Origin: Lyophyllum atratum
Lineage: Eukaryota > Basidiomycota > Agaricomycetes > Agaricales > Lyophyllaceae
Reading direction: 5' to 3'
Assembly: GCA_014905825.1 (NCBI GenBank)
Contig: JACGCN010000026.1
Coordinates: 62,001 to 126,000 of the forward strand
DNA length: 64,000 nt
A program made the translations under genes and the position numbers. The notes beneath the pieces are model-generated. The model was not told the origin of the DNA. It saw nothing but the letters and a program-made list of their open reading frames with translations, and searched no databases. Positions 32,808 to 44,152 of this stretch are shown here, in pieces; positions within the stretch are counted from its first letter, which is position 1, and each line of letters begins with the position of its first letter.

Positions 32808-35594
32808 ATGGCATCCATACCTGCGGGAACGCGGCCAAGAGAAAAGGTCAAATCATCTAGGCAGACTTCACCGGGCTCTGATCAGCGTCCCACGTCATTC
32901 TCGCGAAGGGTCCGCCTGACTCTATTCGCAATCGCCCTCGTGTCCGCTGTTGCTCTGTATACTCGACCCGTGTCTCCTACCCCGGCGGAGGCGTACGCTG
33001 TGTGTGGCCAGGGTACTCGGAAACCCGTCTATACCGTCGACCCAAATAACACGCAGGTGCAGTGCCTCGTCGTTCGGGGGGCTCGGGTCGTGGATACAGG
33101 CGCTCTAGACGATATAAACTCACGCTGGGATGGGCCCGAACTGCAGGTCAAGTACCTGGGGCACAGCGAGGTCGTTGTGCCAGGATTAAGTGGTGTGTAA
33201 ACCTATGTCTGCTGACGGTTTGGCTGGAGCTGACTCGCATGCAAAGATTCGCATTGCCATATCCTCGAATATGGCGCTAGCCAGCTTGTTGACCTCCAGA
33301 GTGGACAGTCTGCCGAAGGTTGGTCTGCCGCTCCTTCCTGCTCGTCCATTAACACGTATCTATAATTCAAACAGAAACAGTGCAAATTTTGGCCGACTAT
33401 ATCAACGCTGACTCTGTGCTCTCGAAAGACCATGCGAAGGTCGTGGAAGGGTGGGGTTATGATCACACGTCATGGGACATTCCCGTATTACCAAGTGCTG
33501 TACGTTGCTCTTGTCCTGGTTGGGCGAATCGCTTCGCTTTCCTCGCTCTTGGGGCTTGACCTCTTAGTCTTCCTTTCGCGCCCATTTTCTCGCCCTTATT
33601 ACGCCTCAAGCGCTTACGCTGAAGTTCTCGCTCCCTTCTGAATGGGATAGCCGCTTTTCATCCATTTGACTTCTTTCTTCGATACGTTGATTTTATGACT
33701 CATGACCTCATTTTCCCTCGTCATTCGTCAATTCTATCCCTCTTCTAATACCTCACACTGATCATCTTCCTACAGGCTGACTTCGAAGCCAACCCCACGA
33801 CCCATGGGCGCCAAATAATCCTCTCCGGACGTGACGGCCACTCTATCTGGGTCTCGGCAACCACGCTCGCCGCCAACGCCCCTTACCCTGCTGATACGGA
33901 TGTCGCGGGCGGAGTGATTGTGCGCGATGAAAATGGACTCCCAACTGGTAAGTTTCCCACAATGAACCCTCTCATTCTCCGGTTTACTGAGATATTTCTT
34001 CGCAGGTGCCTTCCTTGACACCGCGATGGACCTCGTCAAGCGTCCCAAGCTCACTCACTCCGACCTCGCTGCGCGGTTCCAGACCACGGTGAAGCATGCT
34101 CTTGGGGTTGGACTTACGTCGCTCCACGATGCTGGCTTCGATCCCCAAAGCTTTGCATTCTTCACAAAGTTAGCATTACATCCCTTTGCCTCCATCGCGA
34201 TCCATTTACAAGTTGAAATGAACGCTGACTGCGGATTTGTAACTATAGGGAAACCGAACACGGTCCGTTGCCTTTGCGAATCTACGGCATGCGGTACTTC
34301 AACGTAGAGGAGCATGCACCTTATTGGGGAAACACGACTCAGCCGCTGCTGGCTGCATACGAAGGTGACGAGGAGGGGACTAGGTTGAGCTCCAGGAGCG
34401 TCAAGATCTTCGCTGACGGTGTGCTTTTTTGACATCCTTCCCCACCGTAAACTCAATTTTACCGGGGTTGAAGGTGCTCTTAGGTCAGGAGGAGCTGCGG
34501 TAAGTATTGCCCGTCGTATGTACAAGGAAGCCATATGACTGACGAGGACGCCAGTTGTATGAACCGTATGCAGACGATCCCTCTACGAGCGGGTTGATGC
34601 GCATCGCGCCTGAGCTGCTTCACCGCGTCGTGCCTAGATTCCTGAGGGATGGCTGGCAGGTGGTATGTACACGTTTCCTGCCATCTTAGTGACGCCCCCT
34701 GACCGGGCGTCCCGGTTTTCGTGTCCAGAACATCCATGCTATCGGCGACCGGGCCAATGGTATCATCCTTGACACATTCGAGCGTGCTCGGCAAGAGCTT
34801 GGCATCAACATTCGCGCGCTTCGCCCCCGCATCGAGCATGTACAACTCTTGACGCAGAAGGACATGCGCCGGCTCGGGGACCTCGGTGGTGCGTAGCTAC
34901 TTCTCATCTTCATCTACTGATTATGATCCTGATATCCTGTTCCTTGGCGTTAGTAATTGCCAGTGTCCAACCGACCCATGCGTACGTCCACATTGATTTA
35001 CAGGATAACTCTATTCATGTCCATCCATCACAGCACAGATGACATGTGGTATGCTCAGGACCGTCTCGTGCGTTGCTCTCGTGCTTTTCGCTTACTACTC
35101 CACCCAACTCACGCCTTACTATGTCCTTTCTCTTTGCAGGGGCCCGAGCGCGTGAAGGGCCTCTACGCATTCCGTGGAATCGTAGACGGTGGTGCGCGAA
35201 TCACCTTGGGCTCCGACTTCCCAGTCGCAGATGTGAACCCGCTGGCTGGTTTCTATGCCGCCATCACCCGGGTCGCCAAAGATGGAACCTCGCCGCATGG
35301 GCCTGGAGGATGGTTCCCAGAACAGAGGTTGACAAGGATAGAAGCGCTCCGAGGTTCGTCTTGCGGGCCTCATTCCTCTATTTCTTCAAATTCATTGGGG
35401 AGCGCATAGGGATGACGATTGACCCAGCCTATGCGTCTTTTGCGGAGAAGCATCTTGGGTCGTTGGAGCGTGGCAAGCGCGCCGATTACGTCGTGCTGTC
35501 GAAGGACATTATGAGTGTGTCGCCGCAGGATATTCTGACGACGAAGGTGCGGGCGACTGTCATTGATGGTCGGGTAGCGTATGACACACTATGA
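32808..35594 (+). CDS. Membrane-anchored amidohydrolase (amidohydrolase 3 family)
   Basis: Metal-dependent hydrolase of the YtcJ-like amidohydrolase family. Substrate is unknown; such enzymes cleave amides or related C-N bonds. Thirteen inferred exons: 32808-33192, 33247-33318, 33375-33499, 33776-33947, 34006-34168, 34249-34418, 34474-34499, 34555-34662, 34729-34888, 34954-34981, 35034-35067, 35140-35353, 35410-35594, for 613 residues. A hydrophobic segment near residues 35-52 suggests a signal anchor. The metal-binding HxH is H131-C-H133 in SDSHCHILEYG. Later landmarks are SVKIFADGALRSGGAA, NIHAIGDRANG, RIEHVQ, TLGSDFPVADVNPL and the ADYVVL tail. Every junction keeps the family sequence in frame, including a 26-bp and a 28-bp micro-exon. 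The intron before exon 4 is unusually long for this locus (276 nt). Confidence 0.93.
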
Positions 35595-35805
35595 CCACGA
35601 GAAATAAAACGTGTTGATCGCAACCTCGTTCAAGAATTATTTTCAGTTTCGTGCAAAGATGCGTTCAGGTGACATGAGATTCGATACTCAGTGGGTAACG
35701 GTGAAACTACATTGGATGACAGTCCAACGTGGGGTGCGTGGATACGAGGTAGAATTGAAGGCATGTACTAGTCTGAGAGAAAGCGAGGTGGTGGGAACTG
35801 TCGAA

Positions 35806-36699
35806 TTATACGAGCGCCTTGAACGCCTCCAAGCACGCTAGCATGACCCTCCTGTTCTCCAGCGGTACCATGCCTTCCTGCACTGACACCGGGCCCTCTA
35901 CAGGCAACACCAGCCTCTGCACCTCCGTCGCCGTCGGTGGTACCTGTGCCGTCTGCACGCTCTCTACCAATTCCGCCGTGACCCCGATCTTATAAAGCAC
36001 AGGCATAGTCCCCGACATGATCAACCCCGGGACGATATGCTTCTCAGTAGGCGAAAGGCGCGCCCGACCCCGTGCGCGATTCTGAGACTGGTACGCAGCG
36101 ATAGCCTGCGCAACGAGCCGAGCCTCTGAAGCCGACGCGGTCGCAGACGCAGACGGACTGGTCTCCGACTTGGACGCGGTGGTAGGGGACGCCTTTGCGA
36201 TCAGAAGGATCGAGTCACCGTGGTGCGTGGATGTGCTAGGGATGAGGAGGCAGACATCGGCGATGGCGTGGACAGTGCGAGCGCACATGAAAAGGGGTAG
36301 ATCGTACTCCTTCCGGATGACACGGCGCTCCTGGCTCGCCTCCTCTGGATGCTGTTTGGAGGGGTTGGGCTCAGTGTAGCTGAGGAGTTGGAGGAGGTGT
36401 GCTGTGAATTCGCGAATGTCGGCTTCTTGGTGCTCGCTGGGTACAGAGGCGGCCTGGAGATACTTGAAGAACATGCGTTCTTCGTTGGTCAGGGCGGTGT
36501 GATTATGTGTAGGCTGTGAAGAAGAGGAGGCTTTTGTGTTAAGCACTGCGGGGCTGACGCTTGGAGACGGAAGGCGCTGTATACCGAAAAAGGTAGGGAC
36601 ATCGGCGTCGATGATTTTTACGTTACAGAGTCGCAGGTCCGCTTCGGTCCATGCTGAGCAAGATTTGGCGACGTGATTGTTGGTCTGCGGTTTCGTCAT
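35806..36699 (-). CDS. Hypothetical protein, agaricomycete-type family
   Basis: A single-exon 297-residue frame with an ATG, tail-to-tail with the amidohydrolase (211 bp apart). The C-terminal half has an order of motifs I associate with a large family of uncharacterised agaricomycete proteins: DVCLLI, ILLIAKAS, a spacer with LVAQAIAAYQSQN, then VPGLIMSGTMPVLYKIGVTAELVE and a final NRRVMLACLEAFK. In relatives the ILLL segment is usually followed by Q/E-D-K, recalling the D...ExK core of PD-(D/E)XK nucleases; here the acidic residue before the Lys is missing. The fold assignment is inference and no activity can be claimed. Confidence 0.65.
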   Translation of the reverse strand: MTKPQTNNHVAKSCSAWTEADLRLCNVKIIDADVPTFFGIQRLPSPSVSPAVLNTKASSSSQPTHNHTALTNEERMFFKYLQAASVPSEHQEADIREFTAHLLQLLSYTEPNPSKQHPEEASQERRVIRKEYDLPLFMCARTVHAIADVCLLIPSTSTHHGDSILLIAKASPTTASKSETSPSASATASASEARLVAQAIAAYQSQNRARGRARLSPTEKHIVPGLIMSGTMPVLYKIGVTAELVESVQTAQVPPTATEVQRLVLPVEGPVSVQEGMVPLENRRVMLACLEAFKALV

Positions 36700-37740
36700 T
36701 GTGGCAAAGCAGGGACGAGGCAGGCTGCTGGAAGAAGATTCGGTAGGTCTTATACATAGCAGTGATAGGGAATAGGGACTTGACTCAAATATTCGTAATT
36801 TGCCTCCGTGGGGGTCGAAATGTGTTATTCAGAATGTCTCAATGTCCCAATAGATATATGACTGACCTACTGGATGGTTCCTTCGCTGGGACGTCATGGG
36901 CTCTGTCGTGGACATAATCATACTGTAAGAAGCATTGAGCGGAAGGAAACGGAAGATGTGCCCCTCCGTGCCAATTTAATCACACGCAGCGAGGCGTCAT
37001 TTGAAGTGCCGTCAAAGGTTATTTCACAGGATCTCTTGTATTGCAAATGTCCTATAGTGATAGTGATAGTGATATTACCCACGGGTGGTCCCGACAAGGA
37101 ACATGTGGGGTTTCCGTACTACGTACATGGCATCAATGTACGCTACGGACGCAAGTCTACCATAGCCGCTGCGATATACGGAATCTCACGGGTTAGTTAA
37201 ACTATACGGAAATGGCTGAGACAGGTGCCGATGTAGAATGAATCGTGATAGTGTACAAATCAAGGGTTTGAGAAAGCAGGAGTAGGTTGAAATAGAAAGA
37301 AGCAGTGGCATTACAAGTGTAGATGACGGACAGTTGGGATGAACAGAGGGATGCTGTTCAAGATCACTTATCATGAGGTGGATAAGATTAGTTGGGATGG
37401 ATAACTGATACAGGTTGCAAAGATGAGGACGCGCACTGAAGACTATAGAAAGAAAGCGATGTCGAAGGGGCCGCAGGGTAGCATGCCCTTGACACCCGAA
37501 AGGAGCATGGGTTTCGTCCTTTGCATAACCTGAATTTTGGCAAAAGCGGCTTGAATGCGGCACAAACAATGTGATCGCCATATGTAGTTGCGACCTGGAA
37601 TGCCGCGCTGAAGTTGTTCAATGGCGAGGCAATGATGAGAGAGAAGCAAACATGTCATGGCGACGCGCTGCGGCGGATTGGGAATTTGAAAGTAGGGTTG
37701 AAGGCGGCGCATGGTGGCCTTCGTTGCGCAGGAGGAGGAG
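36700..37740. other. Intergenic, no supported gene
   Basis: There is a short gtgatagtgata microsatellite near 37,054-37,073. Several minus-strand frames at 37.2-37.7 kb overlap without a convincing exon chain. Confidence 0.35.
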
Positions 37741-37749
37741 GAGAAGTTC

Positions 37750-38520
37750 ATTATACCTCCATTGAAAGTCCCCGGCCCTCGCGGCAGGATAGCACGGGTA
37801 AAACCCTGTGGGAGCCCAGCACCAGTTCCCTGTATACCGGACGTAACTCCCCGTGTTCCAGGACTGCATCAACGGGGAGTGTGCATCTTCCTGTAGAGCA
37901 TGCATGCGAATAAGTACAACAATGTTTCAGGAGTGAAATGGAAGTAGGTCTATCAGGTGTACTTTGCAAAAGCGAAATGTTAGAAGTGAGATTGGGGGTC
38001 CAGGCGCGAGGGACGAGGTCATTGAAGGAACAGTGAAGCGCGAGAGGCAAGATATGGCTAAGTTGACAAGGCCGGTAAACCAAGTTGTTTTAGCAGGATG
38101 CGAATGCAAGGGAGTCATGGAGTGCACATGATGTGATATGGTTAAGAGGAAGGTGAAAAATGTATGCAAGGTAGCATACTATAGAGAGCATAAGTCTTAG
38201 GTGTTTGGTGGGCATTATACCTGTCTCAGTGAATAAGAGTGGACTGTACAAGCTGCGAGACGGAGCATAGTGAACGTTCTCGAGGTCGCGCAGTCCAATG
38301 CTGTCGACGCTGATCATATCTCGCACCCGGGAAAAGGTGAGGGTCCACACGTGCCATATGAAGTATTCTTCCATCCGTGAGTGGCAAAGCAACCAGGAAA
38401 AAGTCAATGGCAAATGTAGCCCCTGAGTCCTGAGATACTACGCGCAGCAGATGCCTTTGAAGCGATGTTGAAGTGCAATGTCTTTGGAATGTGTGTTTCT
38501 GATTGAAGTCGGAGGTCCAT
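37750..38520 (-). CDS. Unresolved multi-exon gene candidate
   Basis: Two minus-strand blocks join well. One ends FTETG before a GTATAA donor near 38,224. The other begins after CTCTACAG near 37,898 and reads GRCTLPVDAVLEHGELRPVY before a second GTATAA donor near 37,762. Upstream, two different frames over 38,250-38,420 both look protein-like, so the 5' structure is unclear and no start can be fixed. The 325-nt intron implied is long for this genome. I recognise no domain. It could be a real but poorly conserved gene or a decaying one. Confidence 0.28.
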
Positions 38521-39081
38521 GGTGTTAGTTAGACTATACGAGATTCGATAGTGTTACAATCAAACTAAATGGTGGGCATACGAGTAGGCCCTTTATGGGA
38601 TCCATCGGCATAGGCATCCACACGAGTTAGGGTAGACAGGAATGGTTGCGGCAGTAGTGACAGTAGTGACGTAGGCGCGGAAGAAACGTGTGCTGGAACG
38701 TTATAGAAAGTAAGGTCTCATGTGGTTAAGGTAAGACATTTCGGTGGGTGGCCAATTCAGGTGATATCAGCCGGGGTAGACATTGGGGTAACGTGGGTAG
38801 CTCGAAAGTATGGGTATATGCACATTGGCAGGGGTAGACATTGATTGGGGTATCATGGGCAGCTCGAAAGCATGGGTATCATGGTTCCCTGGATGTCGTT
38901 TAGGTGACATGGGCAGGGGTTTGGTATAGGGTATCATGGTTCCCTGGATGTCATTGAGGTGACATGGGCAGGGCCAGACATTGGGGTGTTATGGGCAGCT
39001 TGAATTGCAACGGGTATGTGCAGCTGCAGGTAGCGCGGTGAGGAAGAGGTAGCACTGCACCGAGGGCGCAGGTGAAATCAA
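38521..39081. repeat. Degenerate GT-rich repeats
   Basis: From about 38,770 to 39,010 imperfect copies of phrases alternate, such as ggtagacattgggg, gtatcatggttccctggatgtc and aggtgacatgggcaggg. One pair of about 43 bp lies at 38,876-38,918 and 38,931-38,972. It looks like a decayed minisatellite. The remainder holds nothing I can support. Confidence 0.6.
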
Positions 39082-39509
39082 TCACGATGTCCTCGGTGGT
39101 TGCAGATCTTCACACCAGACACCTTGACGTGGTTCATTTTGCCGCGCATTCCATGCGATGGTGACCGGTCTACTATGGGACTCGGCCAAGTGGGTAACAT
39201 AGTGAAAATAGTGGGGCGAGGCCGAGAATTCGAGTTTTTCGATTTTGAAGTATAAGTATCAGATGCAAAATTACGAGAAACGCCGTACAGTTGCCATTTC
39301 GCGGCGGCGAAAGGGATGGCGAACCCTGTGCCAAGGAAAGCGATGATTTTCACTGCAAAAATTCCCTTCTTTTCGCCAGGCAAGTTGAAAGGTAGATGGT
39401 GGTAATGGCCATGGGCAGAGCGAGCTGATGAAGAGGTGTGGAATGAACGGGCACGGGCCGAGGCCTGTTGGCGAAGGACAGGAGAGCGGGCGAGAATGGA
39501 TAGCGACAT
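39082..39509 (-). CDS. Cytochrome c oxidase subunit VIIc (COX8-like)
   Basis: Small nuclear-encoded subunit of mitochondrial complex IV, inner membrane. Exon 1 is 39509-39289 and exon 2 is 39172-39082 in transcript order, joined at phase 2, giving 103 residues. The N-terminus (MSLSILARSPVLRQQASARARSFHTSS) is a typical mitochondrial presequence with an RSFHTS cleavage region. The mature part has the family signature HGHYHHLPFNLPGEKK, then the single membrane helix GIFAVKIIAFLGTGFAIPFA and AAKWQL. The frame stays open through the intron, so an unspliced longer product is formally possible. With the splice used here, the tail after QLR is longer than in the typical short subunit, so the exon 2 boundary is less certain than exon 1. 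Confidence 0.82.
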
Positions 39510-40502
39510 GGTGGTTTGTTGGTCTACTATCTCGACTTGTTCAACACTGTCCTCGGCGTCGGAATGCTTCGGAGAGACGTGGTTGGGCCCTGTCGCAGGA
39601 AAGATTTGCTGACCCCCAAGCGAATCGCTTCGCCGGACGTAGAGAAGAACAAGCGAGGAAGAGAGGTGGGGGATGACGGATGATATCGGGATGAATACTC
39701 CATCGCACCATGCAAGATCAGGAGGCATCGTTGACCGTTGGGGATGAGTATATCTTATCTTAGCGACGCGTTCGTCGCAGAGCATACCGCACACGTTTCC
39801 CTACTACCATTTTTCTTGACAAAAAGCAAGCGTCGCCTCCTGCCCGCGCTGTGTAAAGCGTGAGGACGATGATATCTAAATTCTCGATCTTATCTTGATT
39901 TTATCTGCGTCATCAATTCAGCGGAAAGCTAACCTTGGCCTCGTACTTTCTACTAAATTCTGGACACTTGACCATTCAACATTTGCTCCATCCATTTTGG
40001 AGCCTTCGACAGCGTGAAGGTATTCAGCGGACTGCCAGGCTTTCTAATCCGAGGTGGAGTCTGCAATCTGGATCAACCGGCATCGCTGTAGCGTAAATTC
40101 TTATTCGCTCGCGTAAATTCTTATTCGCTCTAGAATGATTCAGTTTTTTCCTCTTGCAGAAGTTAGCAGAGCGATCTTCTGGTGAACTTCGACAGCATGC
40201 GATATTCCTCAGCATCGCTACATATCAAGAATCCTTATCGCACACTAGCACCTGTGGATATAAATTAATTTTGAGACTCAGCACTTGCTCATCTCTCGAG
40301 ATGGATTCACCTCTCAGCGTATCTTGGAAAGACCTAGACATGGCCTTTTACTTCGCATGGCAGCGAACCAATGCAAGAACGGTCCTTTCTGATCGAATTC
40401 GGACGTTCGGCGAACTTGAACTTGGCAATGATGAGATCGGTTCTTCAATCATCCGAAATTTGGAGTCAGTCGGGACCTGATGATGCACTTCTCTCCCGAG
40501 CG
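39510..40502. other. Promoter and intergenic region
   Basis: It holds a perfect 20-bp tandem repeat (gcgtaaattcttattcgctc) at 40,091-40,130 and a TATA-like tataaat at 40,259-40,265. A 59-codon frame starts at an ATG at 40,301 and ends at 40,480, directly upstream of the beta-lactamase-like gene. That could act as an upstream ORF if transcription begins near 40,290. Confidence 0.45.
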
Positions 40503-43008
40503 ATGATGCACAAATCCGCTCCAGGGATGTCGCTGAACGCCCTTCTCCTCTTCACATTATGGATCCACTTAGCATCCTGCGTCCAGCTGCCATTCATCCT
40601 CCCAACCGAGAAACCGCCAACGGAGCAGCTGGTTGCTCCTGAAGTCGAAGCCTATATCCACAATGTCCTCTCCAGGCACTCATCTCCTGGACTTGCGGTC
40701 GCCGTCGTACTCAAAGACCCTAGCACCATCACCGGTTCCCGGCACCAACTTCTCAGTTTCGGTCATGCCCATACCTCACCATCGCCCGTGCCGGTCACTC
40801 CCGACACGCTTTTCGCGATCGCTTCTAATAGCAAGCTCTTTCTCGCCCTCTCTACGGGCCTCCTTATCTCCAACGCTTCGCTGAATCTTGAATGGACAAC
40901 GAAAGTCGCGTCAGTCATCCCAGAGTGGAAGCTCATGGACCCCATCGCCAGCAAGGAGGCAACATTGCTTGATCTACTCGTACATCGCACTGGCATGCCC
41001 AGGCACGACTTCGCTGGTGCGGCGTTGGAGGGAGGTGTCCCCGCCATGGTGCGTTATATCCCATCCAGACTCCTCATAGACACTCACGACCGCCCTTTTA
41101 TGTACAGATCGCGAACCTCCGTCATTTGCGTCCCTCCGCCCCTTTCCGAAGCACGTTCCAGTACAATAACATGATGTTCGAAACCCTTTCTCATCTCCCG
41201 ATGCGCCTTCTCAACGTTTCGTTCGAATCCTACGTCGCTCAGCATATATTCCAGCCCGCAGGCATGAATTCCTCTACCTACAGTGTTGAGGACGCCGAGG
41301 CCCGCAGATACCCACCTGGTTACAAGTTTCCTGGCTATATGGTTCCTGGCGATATGGAAGGGGAGGCGATACCAGTCTTCGCTCAAGGGCACCAGTACTC
41401 TCTAAGCGATTTCTACGCTGAGGAGCGTGGAATACTGCGTCCGACAGTGCCCTATTTTGTACGCCCGGGGGAAGAGCGCATATGGGCTGGAGCAGGGGGA
41501 GTATTGACATCCGCTAGAGATATGGTACGTTTCATATCGCTTTCGTTCGTGTTTCTTTTGCGAGGTACCTACCGCTTCTTTTATATTAGCTTTTTCTATC
41601 CTACCTCATCTCGACTATTGCTGAAGTTGCTTATTAGGTGCCTTGGTTATCCACGCTTCTCAACGGCGGCGTCGTCCCACACACGAACAAGACGCTCATC
41701 CCGCCTGCGGTTCTTGCCCGCCTTGAAACAGGTGTCAGTGTATCCAACGGCAAGGCCCAATTTCCGGAACTCGTGAGTATTCTCTCGGTTCCTAAGACTG
41801 CTACAGCTATTCCGGCTCCTCACGCACGCTATGGCATACCCATCGCATCCTTCTATTTCGTCCTCTTGACTATCTTGCTTACGCTGATAATTACTCTTTC
41901 GGTAGTCTCCAAGAGTATATGGCCCTGCTCAGTGGCGGTACTCCTACCGTGGTCATGAAATCATCGAGCACGGTGGAAATAATCCTGGATTCAAGACCCA
42001 GGTCGCTCGCTTCCCTAATCTTGGTGAGTGTCTTCACATCACACGTCTTGCGTCTATTCGCCACCGCTTTCGCTTGCTCTCTTGTCGGTCTAGCCGAGCA
42101 TCATTGCGATTTATCCTTTTGAAATCGATTGATAGTCCTTTGCTGACCTGGACTTCGACTCTGTAGACGGCAAGATCTCACGCTTCCCGAACGCGACAGG
42201 ACTGGGCATTGCCGTGTTCTCGAACGACGCGGCAGGGGGTGTTGTGCATGAGAGTGTCAAATGGCGTATCGCTGACGCGTTACTAGGCTTAGAGGAGATT
42301 GATTGGTATTCGAGGTGATTATCATGGCGTTCGATTACGCGATTCTTTAGCTCACCCTCGATTTTAAGGTACCTTAAAGAAGAAAACGAATACTACGAGA
42401 AGAAACGTCGCGCAGCTCTTCCTCGCCCCGAGAAGCCGCAGCCGCCGCCTCAGCTTATCCCCAGCCTCCAGAACTATACTTTCAGCCATCCGGCGTACGG
42501 CGTGCTCAGACCTTGCTATGTTCCCCCTGGCGCCCCGGGGCTACGAACAAACATCTCTACCTCTCCCCGAACCCCGTCACACTATACGGAAATGGACCAC
42601 GACAGAGCCGCAGCATGTGATTCATTCCTTGAACATCCGACGACGCGGCTTCTACTTGCACACACGCCCGTACAGGACATTCCAACGCTCGTGGTGCCTT
42701 TCCGCCACACATTCGCGACGCACCTGCGACTCACGCACTGGAGTGGGCCGTGGTTCAATGTCTCTGTCATTTGGGGGAATCAGGGACAGCAGAGAGCCCA
42801 GAGGATTGACGGAGGCGAGAATGGAGATAGTGACGGAATTCTGATTGGGCTGGACGAGCGATTTGAGGTGGAGTGGGTTGCGGGTAGGAATGGGGAGGAG
42901 GACGGACTCGCGTTTCGGGGCGGCATATGGGGCATGGAGGGTCCAGATGCGAAAGCGCCGGAGGGTACTGGGAAGGAGGGAGCGGAGATTTGGTTTGCGA
43001 GGGTTTAG
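40503..43008 (+). CDS. Secreted beta-lactamase-like serine hydrolase
   Basis: Class C beta-lactamase/penicillin-binding fold enzyme, probably an esterase or peptidase in a fungus. Inferred exons: 40503-41048, 41108-41524, 41638-41772, 41906-42023, 42167-42314, 42369-43008, for 667 residues. A hydrophobic stretch (LNALLLFTLWIHLASC) gives a signal peptide; the start could also be the ATG at 40527. The catalytic triad motifs are all present: SxxK as S108-N-S-K111, YxN as Y201-N-N203, and HGG at about 388-390 in the place of KTG. A roughly 220-residue C-terminal region follows the catalytic fold. Introns 1, 3 and 4 contain in-frame changes that make splicing necessary. Confidence 0.9.
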
Positions 43009-43486
43009 TGGCTGGATCGATCATGAAATCCAATTTCTATGGTTGATACATATGAAGGGCATAAAGAACAGATGGGGTGGTCGACATCTGGATTCAAAGC
43101 ATGAATGGCAGAAGCGGCTAGGATAGGTGCGGCATTTACGATACTCACAGTTTCGCGATTGAACACTGCCATCCTGCGATATCAAGTGACGTTCCATGTA
43201 TGATAATATGCGGTGGTAGAGAAGATCTGCCAATGACTTTTCGATTGAGACGTTCAAGGTCGGAGACGTGGTCTTTGGACAGATCGGAAGCAGATGACTA
43301 AAGAATCCATGTGGCCCTAAACATAATCTTATCAGACTCTGCTTCATCGGTGAAATAGGGAGTCCAATCTCTGCCTCTGCTAATCGTTCATTCGCTCGGA
43401 TACTAGTAAATTTTTCTTGGACGCGCATGGCAGTATTTGGATAAACCATTTAGTGTAGTACATACAGGAGTACAAAGGTCTCTGAA
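43009..43486. other. Intergenic, convergent genes
   Basis: A 3' spacer between the beta-lactamase-like gene and the M15-like gene. Nothing supported. Confidence 0.5.
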
Positions 43487-44152
43487 TCAGTAGTATGTGA
43501 TATCCCAGTGCGAGCCTTCGTCCTGTTATACGCAAAAGCAAATCAGAACGGACCCATGGTAGCAGAAGCCACATCATACTTACACAGTAGATGTTTCCGC
43601 TGGCGGCTTGCCATTGTGGGTAACCATCCCCACGGTTTCCAATCTTCGTGAAGGCAGAGTGGATGTAGTTGTCGAGCGTCGTCGAGTGACGTACGTCAAC
43701 CTTGTAGCCGTTTGCGTGCGAGTAAGTACCGCTCGCGTGTCCAACCTCTGTGCCGCCAGTAATGACAAGCGAGCCTACGCCGGAGGCTTTCTTGAGTGTG
43801 ATGACGCCGTCAACAGTTCCTGAGAGGATGCCGGAGTAGGAGGTGCAGGTCGAAATGGATCTGGCAAAGACGGGTCAGTTGTTTGTATGGGAGGGAGGGA
43901 AGGTGGAAGGTGGAGACACACTTGGTAGTGCAGCCGCCGCTCGAATAGGCAGTGATGCCGTTGGGAATGAGGCGCGCCTCGGCCTGGGCTTGGGTGAGGG
44001 GGGTCCCGCTTCGGCTGTCGAGCTCGACAGGGGAGGCGTTCGCGACAGCGAAAAGACCGAGGATAGTAAGAGTGGAGATGGAGAACTACAAGTAAGTGTG
44101 TCAGTCAAGGAAAACGATCAAAGGCGAGATGCAGCACTGTACACACCTTCAT
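43487..44152 (-). CDS. Small secreted M15/hedgehog-type peptidase-like protein
   Basis: Exons in transcript order: 44152-44147 (only ATG AAG), 44085-43922, 43860-43584, 43522-43487, for 160 residues. A signal peptide ends near ANASP. Zinc-site-like residues match the M15/DD-peptidase layout: SHANGYKVD (H105, D112) and EGSHWD (H154, W155, D156). Three Cys (54, 62, 149) may form a disulfide. Such proteins are common and uncharacterised in agaricomycetes; wall or peptide hydrolysis is a guess from the fold. A two-codon first exon is unusual but is repeated in the broken copy at 48.3-48.8 kb, which supports the model. Confidence 0.72.
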
